Of a stretch of 64,000 nt of DNA, positions 9,780 through 24,059 are shown piece by piece. Location of the stretch: contig NZ_CP049259.1 of the NCBI RefSeq assembly GCF_011047315.1, positions 2,337,001-2,401,000 of the forward strand. The letters are read 5' to 3'. The position numbers were made by a program, and so were the translations under genes. Position 1 is the first letter of the stretch. Each line of letters starts with the position of its first letter. The DNA comes from Altererythrobacter sp. BO-6 (lineage in GTDB: Bacteria > Pseudomonadota > Alphaproteobacteria > Sphingomonadales > Sphingomonadaceae). Below the pieces are notes generated by a model, which did no database searches, was not told the origin of the DNA, and saw only the letters and a list, made by a program, of their open reading frames with translations.

Positions 9780-10681
9780 CAGAGATACCCTCCCAGCCCG
9801 AGCGCCGAACCAAGCATGCCCAACACGTAGAGCGTCACGCCGGTGGCGCTGTACCATGGTGCGTTGGCCTTTGGATCGCGTAGCAGGCGCGGCATTAGTG
9901 CCAGCTGCGCCAGCAGCACTGCGATGACGATGGCGGCGGACCATTGATGGCCCCAGCTCAGCAGCAGGGCGATCACCGCAACTTGCGGCAATGCCATGGT
10001 GGCGCATGCAAGCCGTGCGGCGTTGCTGACGCCCAGAGTGACCGGCAGCGAGCGTAGGCCGGTCGCCCGGTCTCCCTCGACCGCTTTGAAATCATTGAGC
10101 GTCATGATGCCATGCGCACCCAGGCTGTAGAGGCCGAGCGTAACCAGGATTTCGGTGCGGGGAAGGGCGCCCGCCATTACGCTCGCACCGGTGAACCAGG
10201 CCAGCCCCTCATAGGTCAGCGCGACCACTGCCGGGCCAAGCCAGCCGCTGGTCTTGAAGCGGAACGGCGGCGCGCTGTAACCCCAGGCGCAGATGAGGCC
10301 GAAAATCGTCGCGACCAGCACCCATGGCCCGGTTACCCAGGCAATGATCAGCGACAGGACAGTTCCGATTATCGCGATCCGCAGGCCCCAGTTTCCGGCG
10401 ATGCGGCCGGACGGGATCGGGCGGTGCGGTTCGTTGATCGCGTCGACATGCCGATCGAACCAGTCGTTCACCGCCTGGCTGGTACCGCAAACAAGCGGAC
10501 CCGTTAGCGCGATCCCCGCAATCAGGAACAGCCAACGACCATCGAACCCCGCGCCCGACGACACGACCCCGCACATGAAGGCCCACATCGGGGGAAACCA
10601 GGTGATCGGCTTCAAAAGCTCCAGCACATCGCGCGCCGCCGGAGGCGGAGCGGGCGGAGTCGTGACAGCCGGATGAGCCAT
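9779..10681 (-). CDS. bchG: Bacteriochlorophyll synthase (prenyltransferase)
   Basis: UbiA-type membrane prenyltransferase that joins geranylgeranyl diphosphate to bacteriochlorophyllide a. The product is 300 residues with about eight to nine helices. The first Asp-rich motif is NDWFDRHVDAINEPHRPIPSGR; the second is in LNDFKAVEGDRATGLRSLPV. First gene of the minus-strand operon. No Shine-Dalgarno sequence precedes the ATG, and a putative -10 element lies only seven bases upstream, so the message may be leaderless. Confidence 0.96.
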   Translation of the reverse strand: MAHPAVTTPPAPPPAARDVLELLKPITWFPPMWAFMCGVVSSGAGFDGRWLFLIAGIALTGPLVCGTSQAVNDWFDRHVDAINEPHRPIPSGRIAGNWGLRIAIIGTVLSLIIAWVTGPWVLVATIFGLICAWGYSAPPFRFKTSGWLGPAVVALTYEGLAWFTGASVMAGALPRTEILVTLGLYSLGAHGIMTLNDFKAVEGDRATGLRSLPVTLGVSNAARLACATMALPQVAVIALLLSWGHQWSAAIVIAVLLAQLALMPRLLRDPKANAPWYSATGVTLYVLGMLGSALGLGGYL

Positions 10682-10684
10682 AGG

Positions 10685-10740
10685 GTCAGGCTATGCCTGA
10701 CAGCATCATGCGTCAAACTGTTTTGACACTCATGGTGTCA
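10685..10740 (-). promoter_or_regulatory. bchG operon promoter with stacked inverted repeats
   Basis: The 68-base gap between ppsR and bchG holds three inverted repeats: GTCAGGC-TAT-GCCTGAC (10685-10701), a PpsR/CrtJ-type CGT-N12-ACA site with arms GTCAAA/TTTGAC (10711-10728), and TGACAC-TCATG-GTGTCA (10724-10740). On the minus strand a TTGACG (-35, 10711-10716) and TAGCCT (-10, 10688-10693) are 17 bases apart. The PpsR-like site overlaps the -35 and the first repeat overlaps the -10. Assignment to PpsR rests on the known TGT-N12-ACA consensus. Confidence 0.6.
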
Positions 10741-10749
10741 GGTGCGACA

Positions 10750-12168
10750 TCACTCGGGCTCGGTGGCCAGGTTGCCCAGGCCATAACGGTGAAGTTTCGA
10801 ATAGAGGCTTTGGCGGCTCAGGCCGAGAATTTCCGCGGCCGAAGCGCGGTTGTCCGAAGTATAGGCCAGCGCGGCCTCAATGCAGAGGCGCTCGATCAAA
10901 TCGGTGCTTTCGCGCACGATGTCTTTCAGCGACATCCGGCCGACCAGTTCAGTGAGCTGCTCGACCGAGCGCGGCATTTCCTGCGGCATAGGCGGTAGAT
11001 CGCGCAGGCGCCGCGCGATCGGGCGAATCACCACGCCGATATGCGGCTCGTCTTCGCCTGTGCGCACGGCAGACAATTCGATCGGCTCGCCTTCCAGTGA
11101 GTCGCTGGCGCCGATCACGCTGTTTACATTCCGGGCATAGCCCTGCTTCTGCAGCTGCCCCTGGATCAGCTCCAGATCGATGCCGGGGCGGCCTACGAAT
11201 TCGCCAAGCAGGCGGCCACGGACCTGGTCGATACTGGCCGCGCCGATAAGTTCGGCAAAAGCGAGATTGGCCGCGACGATGCGCCAGTCGGCATCGGTCA
11301 GCACGAAGGCATCGGGCATGCTTTCGAGCGTGCTCAGCATCGCGCTGGCTTCCGTCGAGTCGCTGCGTTCACCGGTATCGATCCGGATCAGCACGAACAG
11401 CTTGCCGCGCTGCCGGAAGCCTGTCGCGGTCAGCGTCAGGGAAGCATTTTGGTCTGCAAGCCTTGCTTCGACCGGCGATACCGAGCTTGAGGTCAGCGCT
11501 GCGCCAAGAAACGCGATCAAGGCCTCTCTCTCATTGCGGTCAAACAGGGCCAGGAACTTGCTGCCAACCAGCGTACCGGGCTTCGCCATCAGCAAAGTGT
11601 GCGCCACCGGATTGGCCTCGACGATCCGGCGGTTTTCGCTGTCGATTATAAGCACTGGCTCGCCCGACATTTCGAACAGCAGCCGATAGCGCGTTTCCAG
11701 CTGGCGCAAGCGAAGGTAGTCGCGCTCCAGCGATTGCTGAGCCTGGAGCAGGCGTTGTTGCAGTACAGCAGCGTCGCGCATGTCGCGCCCCAGGGCTAGC
11801 CGGCGCTTGCCGTCACCCAGTCTCATCATGCGGTAACTGACCGGAATTTCCCCGCTGTCGCCCTTTTGGTTGAGGTGCCGGGCGGAGGGCTCTAGTCCAT
11901 TGCTCTGTTCCTGCAGCAATTCATCGACTTTGCCGATGCATTCGCTGGTCACCGTGTCGCGCCAATTCTGGCCGATCCAGTCGGGCAAATCGGGAAAAGC
12001 GCTGAGGTTCGCTGAGCCGTCTACAATCTGCCCCGCGTCATCGATAATCAGCACGATGTCGCCTGCGTTCATCGCCAGATGAAGCGCATCGTCGCTGCCG
12101 ATCTCTCTTTTTATAGCAGCCGCATCATCGAAAACGCGATGATTTGCGCTGCTGCGCTTGGGGGGCAT
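10750..12168 (-). CDS. ppsR: PpsR/CrtJ-type redox repressor of photosynthesis genes
   Basis: Aerobic repressor of bch, crt and antenna genes. The product is 472 residues. PAS-type regions are seen near residues 30-130, 150-270 and 280-380, then a linker and a Fis-type helix-turn-helix at the C-terminus (ASAAEILGLSRQSLYSKLHRYGL). Only two Cys are present, one in the first PAS region and one just before the helix-turn-helix (ERLCIEAAL), the latter matching the redox Cys of CrtJ; the second, central redox Cys of Rhodobacter is not seen. It follows ppaA by 12 bases. Confidence 0.94.
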   Translation of the reverse strand: MPPKRSSANHRVFDDAAAIKREIGSDDALHLAMNAGDIVLIIDDAGQIVDGSANLSAFPDLPDWIGQNWRDTVTSECIGKVDELLQEQSNGLEPSARHLNQKGDSGEIPVSYRMMRLGDGKRRLALGRDMRDAAVLQQRLLQAQQSLERDYLRLRQLETRYRLLFEMSGEPVLIIDSENRRIVEANPVAHTLLMAKPGTLVGSKFLALFDRNEREALIAFLGAALTSSSVSPVEARLADQNASLTLTATGFRQRGKLFVLIRIDTGERSDSTEASAMLSTLESMPDAFVLTDADWRIVAANLAFAELIGAASIDQVRGRLLGEFVGRPGIDLELIQGQLQKQGYARNVNSVIGASDSLEGEPIELSAVRTGEDEPHIGVVIRPIARRLRDLPPMPQEMPRSVEQLTELVGRMSLKDIVRESTDLIERLCIEAALAYTSDNRASAAEILGLSRQSLYSKLHRYGLGNLATEPE

Positions 12169-12180
12169 GCGCTGCTCCGG

Positions 12181-13081
12181 TTAGGGCACGGACGAAATGA
12201 CAGGCTGCGATCCTGCTACAAGTCTCTCCGCCAGTGCCAGGGCTGAGCGCGCATCCTCGGCAGTACCATCCGCACCTACCCCCAGCGCCAGGGAAGGTTC
12301 GGCATTGATCCTGGGACCACCGATAAGGACACGCACTTTAGAATTTTTTGACACGCTTCGAATTGCTGTAATCAGGTCAGTCAGGATCGCGCTAGGGCAA
12401 TTGCAACTGACGGTCAATCCGACCAGGTCAAACGGCCTTTCGGCCAACAGATGGATCAGTTCGTGACGTTGCGGCTCCAGCAAAACCTCGGTCTGCCAGC
12501 CGGCATTGGCGAACACTTCTTCGACCATCAAGGTCCCAAAATTATGCTGCTCGCCCGGCATCGGCGAAAACAGCGCCGAGTGGTTCTTGCCTGGTATATC
12601 GATTTCAACCCCGCTGTTGAGGCCGCATTCGCGCATCACCTCATGCAGGCGCCATAAGCCGACGGTTACATCGACGAAGTCACACCGATCCGCTTCCCAT
12701 AATTCGCCAAGTGCGCGGGCGGAAGGTGCGAGCAAGTCCACGAAGATCGACCTCGGTGCTGACTCCGGCGGCCTGAAGCGCCCTGACCTCTGCCATCAAT
12801 TCATCCGTCTCGAACTCGATCGGCAGCGCCGCGAAGCGCTTTGCTTCGCTTGGCTTGACCCGTCGGCCATCGAAGAAGGTGGGTATCTTTCGCTCCGACG
12901 AATGAACCAGCAGCAATCGCGGAATGATCTCCTCTTCGATGAGGCTGCTGAGTGATTTTCCTTCGCCTGCCTGGTTCGCGACTTGCGATCCTGGGCGATT
13001 GTCGTTTGCCTGATCGGACGCACTGAGGCCCGGGGCCTTGCGTCGGGGGCCGGAAATGCCAGCACCGTTCACCAAATCCAT
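12181..13081 (-). pseudogene. ppaA: ppaA/aerR cobalamin-type antirepressor, frameshifted
   Basis: PpaA/AerR modulates PpsR/CrtJ and can bind cobalamin. The N-terminal part (133 codons from ATG 13081, up to AEVRALQAAGVSTEV) and the C-terminal part (from about 12747, IFVDLLAPSARALGELWEAD onward to 12181) lie in different frames. Removing one base near 12748 would join them into the normal family sequence GVSTEV-IFVDLLAPSAR. The C-terminal part keeps the SCHIC/B12-like region (GEQHNFGTLMVEEVF, LIGGPRIN). A separate start at Met 12741 could make the C-terminal domain alone. Whether this is a true mutation or a sequencing error cannot be told here. Confidence 0.8.
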
Positions 13082-13217
13082 CCAGACCTCCCCAGTCTGT
13101 GGTTGGCGCGGATCGCGTCAAGGGCGGAGTTTGTCCAAGACACCTCGACTCGCGTCAGAGTGTCAAGCCTACGCCCATTGAAGGTGTAAAGCAAACGAAG
13201 CTGTCAATAATTCTTGT

Positions 13218-13259
13218 CGTCAAGACAGATTGACACTTGGGTGCGTCAAGGCGTAGTCT
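13218..13259 (+). promoter_or_regulatory. bchF promoter with PpsR-type operator
   Basis: A TTGACA box (13230-13235) and TAGTCT box (13254-13259) are 18 bases apart. An 18-base CGT-N12-ACA site with arms GTCAA/TTGAC (13218-13235) covers the -35. The arrangement mirrors the bchG promoter. The 13.08-13.36 kb gap also serves the divergent ppaA gene and contains further TGTCA half sites near 13160 and 13202. Confidence 0.6.
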
Positions 13260-13298
13260 CCCTTCTGATCCAGCAGAGGCAGAAGACTTTGCACGTAA

Positions 13299-15104
<1,806 letters not shown>

Positions 15105-15106
15105 CG

Positions 15107-16654
15107 GTGCAGCTAGCCGTCTGGACATACGAAGGCCCGCCCCATGTGGGGGCGATGCGGGTGGCGACCGCGATGAAGGGCATGCACTATGTGCTGCACG
15201 CGCCGCAGGGCGATACCTATGCCGATCTGCTGTTCACGATGATCGAACGGCGCGGCGCGCGCCCGCCAGTCACCTACACCACCTTCCAGGCGCGGGACCT
15301 CGGCACCGACACCGCCAATCTGTTCCAGCAGGCGGCGCGCGATGCGATCGAACGGTTCAAGCCGCAGGCGCTGATGGTGGGGGCTAGCTGCACGGCAGAG
15401 TTGATCCAGGACGATCCGGCTGGCCTCGCCGATGCGATGCGGCTCGATTGCCCGGTGATCCCGCTTGAACTGCCCAGCTACCAGCGCAAGGAGAACTGGG
15501 GCGCGGCGGAAAGCTTCTACCAGATCGTGCGCAAGCTGGCTGATCCAGCAACGAAACCGGCGCCGCGCGAAGGCCGCCGCCCATGCGCGAACCTGCTCGG
15601 CCCGACCGCGCTGGGTTTTCGCCATCGTGACGATGTGGTGGAGATCCGCAAGCTGCTCGATACGATGGGGATCGATGTGCATATGGTCGCGCCGCTCGGC
15701 GCTGCACCGGACGATATTCGCACTATCGGAGCGGCAGATTTCAATATCGTGCTCTATCCCGAGATCGGCGAGGAAGCGGCCCGCTGGCTCGAGCGCAATT
15801 TCGGCCAGAAAGCGGTCCGCACTGTGCCGATCGGAGTGGGCGCGACCCGCGATTTCATCCGTGAGGTGGCAGAGCTGGCCGGGGTCGATCCCGAACCGGC
15901 GCTGGCGGACACCAATTCGCGCATGCCGTGGTGGAGCCGCTCGGTCGATTCGACCTATCTGACCGGCAAACGCGTGTTCATCTTCGGCGATGCCACCCAT
16001 GCCGTCGCCGCGGCGCGTATCGCGGCGGAAGAGCTGGGCTTCGAGGTGTGCGGCCTGGGCTGCTACAACCGCGAGTTTGCGCGCGATATTCGTGCCGCTG
16101 CGGCCAAATATGGCGTCGAACCACTGATCACCGACGATCACCTGGCAGTTGACGATGCGATTGCCGCGGCTGCGCCCGAACTGGTGCTGGGTACGCAGAT
16201 GGAACGGCACATCGCCAAGCGGCTGGGCCTGCCCTGCGCAGTGATTTCCGCCCCGGTCCATGTGCAGGATTTCCCGGCACGCCATTCGCCCCAGATGGGC
16301 TTCGAAGGCGCCAATGTGATCTTCGACACCTGGGTCCATCCGCTGGTGATGGGCCTGGAAGAACATTTGCTCACAATGTTCCGCGACGATTTCGAGTTTT
16401 CGGACGAAGCCGGGCCTTCGCATCACGCGGCGCATGCGCCCAAATCGCAGGTCCCAACTTCTGCGCCCGAAGAAACTCCGGTTGCAGCAAACGAGGCGAA
16501 CTGGACCGTCGAAGCCGAGCGCGAGCTGAAGAAAATACCGTTCTTCGTGCGCGGCAAGGCGCGCCGCAACACCGAACTGTTCGCCGCCGAGCAAGGCCGG
16601 GCCGAGATCGACCTCGAAACGCTTTACGATGCGAAGGCGCATTATGCACGGTAG
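15107..16654 (+). CDS. bchB: Protochlorophyllide reductase (dark-operative) subunit B
   Basis: NifK-like partner of BchN, 515 residues, GTG start. Asp 36 ([13 protein letters not shown]) is the unusual non-Cys ligand of the [4Fe-4S] cluster in this family. The C-terminal domain after an Ala/Pro-rich linker (about residue 440) carries [21 protein letters not shown], typical of BchB/ChlB. Overlaps the start of bchH. Confidence 0.97.
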   Translation: MQLAVWTYEGPPHVGAMRVATAMKGMHYVLHAPQGDTYADLLFTMIERRGARPPVTYTTFQARDLGTDTANLFQQAARDAIERFKPQALMVGASCTAELIQDDPAGLADAMRLDCPVIPLELPSYQRKENWGAAESFYQIVRKLADPATKPAPREGRRPCANLLGPTALGFRHRDDVVEIRKLLDTMGIDVHMVAPLGAAPDDIRTIGAADFNIVLYPEIGEEAARWLERNFGQKAVRTVPIGVGATRDFIREVAELAGVDPEPALADTNSRMPWWSRSVDSTYLTGKRVFIFGDATHAVAAARIAAEELGFEVCGLGCYNREFARDIRAAAAKYGVEPLITDDHLAVDDAIAAAAPELVLGTQMERHIAKRLGLPCAVISAPVHVQDFPARHSPQMGFEGANVIFDTWVHPLVMGLEEHLLTMFRDDFEFSDEAGPSHHAAHAPKSQVPTSAPEETPVAANEANWTVEAERELKKIPFFVRGKARRNTELFAAEQGRAEIDLETLYDAKAHYAR

Positions 16655-19600
16655 AGCGCGCCCCAAGGTCCGCGTCGCGATCGTGACGCTGGATAACCAC
16701 CTCAAGGGGGCGGTGGAGCGTGCCGGCGCCGAGTTGGCGCGCGACAATGTCGTGCTGAGCCTGCATGCCGCGTCCGACTGGGAGCGCGAGGACGGCGCCT
16801 ATGAGCGCACGCTCGAAGCGATTGAGCAGGCTGACATCATCATCGCCACCATGCTGTTCCTCGATGACCATATCCGTATGGTGCTGCCCGCGCTGGAGGC
16901 GCGGCGCGAGAATTGCGACGCCATTCTGGGGCTGATGTCGGCGGGCGAGGTCGTGCGGCTGACACGGATGGGCGGCTATGACATGAACAAGCCGGCCAAG
17001 GGCATGCTCGCCATGCTCAAGAAGCTGCGCGGTTCGAAAAAGGCCGGGGCAAGTTCGGGCGCGGGGCAGATGAAGATCCTGCGCCGCTTGCCCAAGATCC
17101 TGCGTTTCATCCCCGGCACCGCGCAGGATGTGCGGGCCTATTTCCTCACCCTGCAATACTGGCTGGCGGGTTCGGACGAGAACGTTGCGGCGATGGTGCG
17201 CGGTTTGATCGATCGCTACGCCTCGGGTGACCGGCTGACCCGGCGCGGAATGACGCCGGCCGAGGCGCCGCTCGAATATCCCGAAGTTGGGGTTTATCAC
17301 CCGCGAACCCAGCAGCGCATTTCCGAAAGCCTGCGGCTGCTGCCGCGCAAGCCCGGCAAGCAAGGCACGGTTGGCCTGCTGATGCTGCGCTCCTACCTTC
17401 TCGGCCGCGATGCCGGTCATTATGACGCGGCGATCGAAGCCTTCGAGGCAGCCGGGCTCAGGGTGATCCCCGCTTTTGCCAGCGGGCTCGATGCTCGCCC
17501 CGCAATCGAGAAGTTCTTCGTTGATCGAGACGGACGCCCGAGCGTCGATGCGGTGGTCAACCTCACCGGCTTCTCGCTGGTCGGGGGGCCGGCCTATAAT
17601 GACGCCGACGCAGCGATCGAGCTGCTGTCGCGGCTCGACCTGCCGTATGTTGCGGCGCATGCCCTGGAATTCCAGAGCGTCGAGGAATGGCGCGGTCGGC
17701 ACCAGGGGCTGATGCCGCTGGAAGCGACCATGATGGTGGCGATCCCCGAGCTCGACGGAGCGATCATACCGAGCGTCTATGGCGGGCGTTCGGGCGCGGG
17801 CGGGGAGACTTGCACCGGTTGCGAGCGCCATTGCCACAAGCCCGAAGCGGGCGCGCTGCAAGCGATGCAGGGCTGCCCAGAGCGGGCCGAGGCGCTGGCC
17901 GCCAAGGTGGTCAAGCTGATCGAGCTGCGCCGCAGCCAACGCGCCGAACGCAAACTGGCGGTGGTGCTGTTCAACTTTCCGCCCAATGCCGGGGCGACCG
18001 GCACAGCGGCGTTCCTTGCGGTGTTTGAATCGCTGCATGCCACTTTGCAGCGGCTCAGCGAAGAAGGTTATTCGGTTGATGTCCCCGAAAGCGTCGAGGT
18101 GCTGCGCGACGCGATCCTCAAGGGCAATGCCGAGCGGTTCGGCAGCGAGGCCAATGTCGCCGCGCGCATTGCAACCGACGATTACGTCCGGCGCGAACCG
18201 CATCTCGCCGAAATTGAACGCCAATGGGGCCCAGCACCCGGGCGCCAGCAGGCAGACGGCTCGGGCATCCAGGTACTGGGCGCGCAGTTCGGCAACGTCT
18301 TCGTCGGCGTACAACCGGCCTTCGGTTACGAGGGCGATCCGGTCCGCTTGCTGTTCGACGGCACGTTCACCCCCACGCATGCCTTTGCTGCCTTCTATCG
18401 CTGGATCCGGCAGGATTTCGGCGCACACGCCGTGCTGCATTTCGGCACCCATGGTGCGCTCGAATTCATGCCCGGCAAGCAGGTGGGCCTGTCGGGCGAA
18501 TGCTGGCCCGAGCGGCTGATTGGGGACTTGCCCAATTTCTATCTCTATGCGGCCAACAACCCGTCAGAAGGGATCCTCGCCAAGCGACGTTCCGGCGCAA
18601 CACTGGTGAGCTATCTCACCCCGCCACTGGCCAAGGCCGGGCTTTACAAGGGGCTGGGCGAACTGAAGGCGAGCCATGACCGCTGGCGGGCGATGGAAGA
18701 GGGTGAGGAACGCCGCGCGCTGGCCGCGCTGCTGGCCGAGCAGGCCGAGGATGTCGGACTGGATGGCGTGCCGCTCGAGGAACTTGCTGAGCGGCTCTAT
18801 GAGCTTGAAAGCGCACTTATTCCCAATGGCTTGCACGTGCTGGGGCAGCGGCCATCGGAGATCGAGCGGAGCGATTGGCAGGCCTCGCTGGCCGAAGTCG
18901 ATCCCGCAGCAGACACTGAAACATTTGCAATCCGCATCGATGCTTGCGACGAATTGGGGGGGCTGATCCACGCGCTTGACGCGGGCTATGTTCCACCAGC
19001 GCCCGGCGGCGATATCCTCGTCAACCCCGAGGTATTGCCGACCGGGCGCAACATTCACGGCTTCGACCCTTTCCGCATTCCCAGCCGCTTTGCCTGCGAA
19101 CAGGGCGCGGCGCAGGCCGAACGGCTGCTCGCGCAGCATATCGAAAGCGGCGAGCCGTTCCCTGAAAGCCTGGCCATGGTTCTGTGGGGAACAGACAACC
19201 TCAAAAGCGAGGGTGTGCAAATCGGTCAGGCGCTGCGGCTGATCGGCGCGCGCCCGCGGCTGGATGGCTATGGCAAGCTGGCCGGGGCCGAACTGATCCC
19301 GCTCGAGGAACTGGGCCGGCCGCGGGTGGATGTGGTGATGACACTGTCAGGCATCTTCCGCGACCTGCTGCCGCTGCAAACGCGGATGCTGGCCGAAGCG
19401 GCACTGCTTGCGTCGCAAGCGGACGAGCCGCTGGAAATGAATTTCGTGCGCAAGCACAGCCTGGCACACCAGCAAGCACACCAGTGCGATTTCGAGGTCG
19501 CGTCGCTGCGTGTTTTCTCCAATGCCGAAGGCAGCTATGGCGCCAATGTCAACCAGCTGGTCGATGGCGGGGTGTGGACCGACCCGGACGAATTGGCCAA

Positions 19601-20231
19601 CGCCTTCGAGACGCAGAAGGGCTATGCCTATGGCGTCAAGGGCGCGCCGGTGGCGCAGCGTGAAATCCTGCGCAGCGCGCTGGCCGAAGTCGAATTCTCC
19701 TATCAGAATCTCGAAAGCGTCGAAGTCGGCATCACCGACCTCGACCAGTATTTCGACGGGCTCGGCGGCATCAACCGTTCGATCACCCGCGCGCGGGGGA
19801 GCGAAGCGCCGGTCTATATCCTCGACGCGACCCATGGCCGGACCAAGGTGCGCACGCTGGCTGAGCAGATCGGCCATGAAACGCAGACCCGCACTCTCAA
19901 TCCCAAATGGTTCGAAGGCATGCTCAAGCATGGCTATGAAGGCGTGCGCTCGATCGAAGGCCATGTGACCAACACGATGGGCTGGTCCGCGACCACCGGC
20001 CAGGTTGCGCCGTGGGTCTACCAGAAGATCAGCGAGACCTTCGTGCTCGACAAGGAGATGCGCGAGCGTCTCTCCAAACTCAACCCCAAGAGCTCTGCAC
20101 GCGTTGCCAGCCGGCTGATCGAAGCCTGCGAACGGCAGCTGTGGGAACCCGACGATGCAACGCTCGCCGCGCTGCGCGAAGCCAGCAACGATCTTGAAGA
20201 CCGGCTCGAAGGCGTGATCGCCGCCGAATGA
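16644..20231 (+). CDS. bchH: Magnesium chelatase subunit H
   Basis: Large porphyrin-binding subunit of Mg-chelatase; with BchI and BchD (not in the window) it inserts Mg into protoporphyrin IX, the first committed step. The product is 1195 residues, normal for BchH. The start at 16644 has AAGG six bases upstream; an alternative ATG at 16629 adds five residues. CobN-type regions are seen, for example [12 protein letters not shown] near residue 395, [20 protein letters not shown] near 610 and [18 protein letters not shown] near 1115. It overlaps bchB by 11 bases. Confidence 0.97.
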   Translation: MHGRARPKVRVAIVTLDNHLKGAVERAGAELARDNVVLSLHAASDWEREDGAYERTLEAIEQADIIIATMLFLDDHIRMVLPALEARRENCDAILGLMSAGEVVRLTRMGGYDMNKPAKGMLAMLKKLRGSKKAGASSGAGQMKILRRLPKILRFIPGTAQDVRAYFLTLQYWLAGSDENVAAMVRGLIDRYASGDRLTRRGMTPAEAPLEYPEVGVYHPRTQQRISESLRLLPRKPGKQGTVGLLMLRSYLLGRDAGHYDAAIEAFEAAGLRVIPAFASGLDARPAIEKFFVDRDGRPSVDAVVNLTGFSLVGGPAYNDADAAIELLSRLDLPYVAAHALEFQSVEEWRGRHQGLMPLEATMMVAIPELDGAIIPSVYGGRSGAGGETCTGCERHCHKPEAGALQAMQGCPERAEALAAKVVKLIELRRSQRAERKLAVVLFNFPPNAGATGTAAFLAVFESLHATLQRLSEEGYSVDVPESVEVLRDAILKGNAERFGSEANVAARIATDDYVRREPHLAEIERQWGPAPGRQQADGSGIQVLGAQFGNVFVGVQPAFGYEGDPVRLLFDGTFTPTHAFAAFYRWIRQDFGAHAVLHFGTHGALEFMPGKQVGLSGECWPERLIGDLPNFYLYAANNPSEGILAKRRSGATLVSYLTPPLAKAGLYKGLGELKASHDRWRAMEEGEERRALAALLAEQAEDVGLDGVPLEELAERLYELESALIPNGLHVLGQRPSEIERSDWQASLAEVDPAADTETFAIRIDACDELGGLIHALDAGYVPPAPGGDILVNPEVLPTGRNIHGFDPFRIPSRFACEQGAAQAERLLAQHIESGEPFPESLAMVLWGTDNLKSEGVQIGQALRLIGARPRLDGYGKLAGAELIPLEELGRPRVDVVMTLSGIFRDLLPLQTRMLAEAALLASQADEPLEMNFVRKHSLAHQQAHQCDFEVASLRVFSNAEGSYGANVNQLVDGGVWTDPDELANAFETQKGYAYGVKGAPVAQREILRSALAEVEFSYQNLESVEVGITDLDQYFDGLGGINRSITRARGSEAPVYILDATHGRTKVRTLAEQIGHETQTRTLNPKWFEGMLKHGYEGVRSIEGHVTNTMGWSATTGQVAPWVYQKISETFVLDKEMRERLSKLNPKSSARVASRLIEACERQLWEPDDATLAALREASNDLEDRLEGVIAAE

Positions 20232-20240
20232 GGATGATAA

Positions 20241-21837
<1,597 letters not shown>

Positions 21838-21838
<1 letters not shown>

Positions 21839-23307
21839 TGCGGAACGGCCAAACCCTTCTGGTGAACTGGAGCCGGGTGGCAGTCACCTGGCTGCCGTTT
21901 GCCGATGCGGCGAGCGCCGAACTTCCCTTGCCTCGCCTGCTGCGGCTGGCGCTGTTCCAGGTCAGCGTGGGTATGGCCACAGTGCTGCTCAATGGCACGC
22001 TCAACCGGGTGATGATCGTCGAGCTGGGTATTCCGGCCTGGCTGGTCGCGCTGCTGATTGCACTGCCGCTGCTGGTCGCGCCGATGCGGGTGCTGATGGG
22101 GCACCGTTCCGATACGCACCGCTCGGTGCTGGGATGGCGGCGTGTGCCCTACATCTGGATCGGCACTTTGATGCAGTTCGGCGGGCTGGCAATCATGCCT
22201 TTCGCCCTGCTGCTGATGAGCCGGCCCGACGATTTCACGCTTGGCCTAGGCGCCAGCATAGTGGCGTTCCTGTTGACCGGGGCGGGGCTGCACACCACGC
22301 AGACTGCAGGGCTGGCGCTGGCGACCGATCTGGCCCCGGCGGACAAGCGCCCGCGCGCGGTGGCGCTGCTTTACGTCATGCTGCTGGTCGGCATGATGCT
22401 TGCCGCGCTGTCGATGGGCGCGATCCTGCACGATTTCACGCCGACGCGGCTGGTCCAGGTGATCCAGGGCGCGGCGGTGCTCACCTTCCTCCTCAACCTT
22501 GTTGCACTGTGGAAACAGGAAGGTCGCAGCGAGGCGGTGATTTCCGCCACGACCGAACGCCCGCCGTTCGCGGAAATGTGGCGCGAATTCGTGGCGCGGC
22601 CCAACACCGCGCGGTTGCTGCTGGCGATCGGGCTGGGCACGGCTGCGTTCTCCATGCAGGACGCTCTGCTGGAGCCGTTCGGCGGCGAGATCCTGCACAT
22701 GTCGGTTGGGGCGACGACCAGCCTGACCGGCGGCTGGGCCTTTGGCGCGCTGCTGGGCTTCATGCTGGCTGCGCGTGTGCTGGGGCGCGGCAGCAATCCG
22801 TTGCGGATGGCAGGCTTCGGCGCGGTGGCAGGAATCTCAGCCTTTGCGATGGTGATGTTCGCTGCCCCGCTCAATGCGCCGGGGCTGCTTTACACCGGCG
22901 CAATCGCGATCGGACTGGGCGTCGGGCTCTTTTCCGTTGGCACCATGGTCGCAGCGATGGCGCTCGCCCGCGAAGGCGCGGCCGGGCTGGCGCTGGGGGC
23001 CTGGGGCGCAGTGCAAGCAAGCTGCGCAGGGCTGGGCATCGCGCTTGGCGGGCTGATCCGCGATTTCACCACCGCCATTGCCCTGGCTGACGGGCTGGGC
23101 GCGACCCTGGCTGACCGTTCGACCGGCTACGGCCTGGTCTACGCCATCGAGATTCTCCTCCTGCTGGGCACGCTGGTCGTGCTCGGGCCGCTGGTCGGGC
23201 GCGACCGGTCAGGGGGAGTTAAGCGGCCATTCCGGCCGGTTCGGACTGCAAGAGTTTCCGACATGACAGCGCGCGAAAGGAAGTTGAGATGTTTCAAGGT
23301 GATATAG
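21838..23307 (+). CDS. lhaA: LH1 assembly protein LhaA (PucC family)
   Basis: BCH-family membrane protein needed for LH1 assembly around the reaction centre. The product is 489 residues with about 12 helices. The start MRNGQTLLVNWSRVAVTWLP overlaps the bchM stop. Family signatures include HRSDTHRSVLGWRRVPYIWI and FSMQDALLEPFGGEIL. The C-terminus (RKLRCFKVI) runs 19 bases into puhA. A paralogue is at 8463-9779. Confidence 0.94.
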
Positions 23308-24059
23308 TGGGATCGATCGATGTCGCCCAAGTGGCGCTCTATCTGTTCTTCCTGTTCTTCCTGGGGTTGATATTCTGGCTGAGGCGGGAGGATCGGCGAG
23401 AGGGCTATCCGCTCGAAGACGAGATGACCGGTGCGGTCGAAACGCCCGGCGGCCCGCTTCACACGGCACCGACCAAGAGCTTCAAGCTCCCCTTCGGCAA
23501 GGGCACGGTAACGGCACCGACCAAGGGCCGCGAACCGGTGAAAATCGCCGCCAAGCGGTTCGAGAATTTCGGCGGCTCGCCCTATGTGCCGACTGGCAAT
23601 CCCCTGAAGGACGGGGTTGGCCCGGCAGCCTATGCCGAACGTTCCAACTGGCCCGATCAGGATGCCCACGGCAATCCGCGGATCGTGCCGATGAAGAGCG
23701 CAGCGGGCTTTTCGGTCGCTTCCTTCATGTTCAGCCGCGATCCGGTTGGGATGAAGGTCACCGGCGCTGACGGCAAGGTTGCCGGCACCGTGTCCGACCT
23801 GTGGGTCGATCGTGCCGAAAGCATGGCCCGCTATCTCGAAATCGACACCGGCAGCGGAACAGTGCTCGCGCCGATGGCGATGGCCGTGGTTCACAAGAGC
23901 CATGTCGAGATCGATGCAATCAACGCAGCCGATTTCGCCGATGCACCTAAGGTGGCGACACCCGGCCAGGTCACCCGGCTCGAGGAAGACAAGATCTGCG
24001 GCTATTTCGGCGGCGGATACCTTTACGCCAATCGTGACCGGCAGGAGCCGATCATATGA
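23289..24059 (+). CDS. puhA: Photosynthetic reaction centre H subunit
   Basis: H subunit caps the cytoplasmic side of the reaction centre and shapes proton delivery to QB. The product is 256 residues, with one N-terminal helix (ALYLFFLFFLGLIFWLRRED) and a beta-rich PRC-barrel domain. The RREDRREGYPLE stretch after the helix and NPRIVPMKSAAGFSV are typical. It overlaps lhaA by 19 bases and puhB by four. Confidence 0.97.
   Translation: MFQGDIVGSIDVAQVALYLFFLFFLGLIFWLRREDRREGYPLEDEMTGAVETPGGPLHTAPTKSFKLPFGKGTVTAPTKGREPVKIAAKRFENFGGSPYVPTGNPLKDGVGPAAYAERSNWPDQDAHGNPRIVPMKSAAGFSVASFMFSRDPVGMKVTGADGKVAGTVSDLWVDRAESMARYLEIDTGSGTVLAPMAMAVVHKSHVEIDAINAADFADAPKVATPGQVTRLEEDKICGYFGGGYLYANRDRQEPII

Noticed and set aside
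16371..18452. 693-codon open frame on the minus strand across bchB-bchH
   Set aside because: It is a shadow of high-GC codon use opposite two unmistakable bch genes, with no family resemblance.
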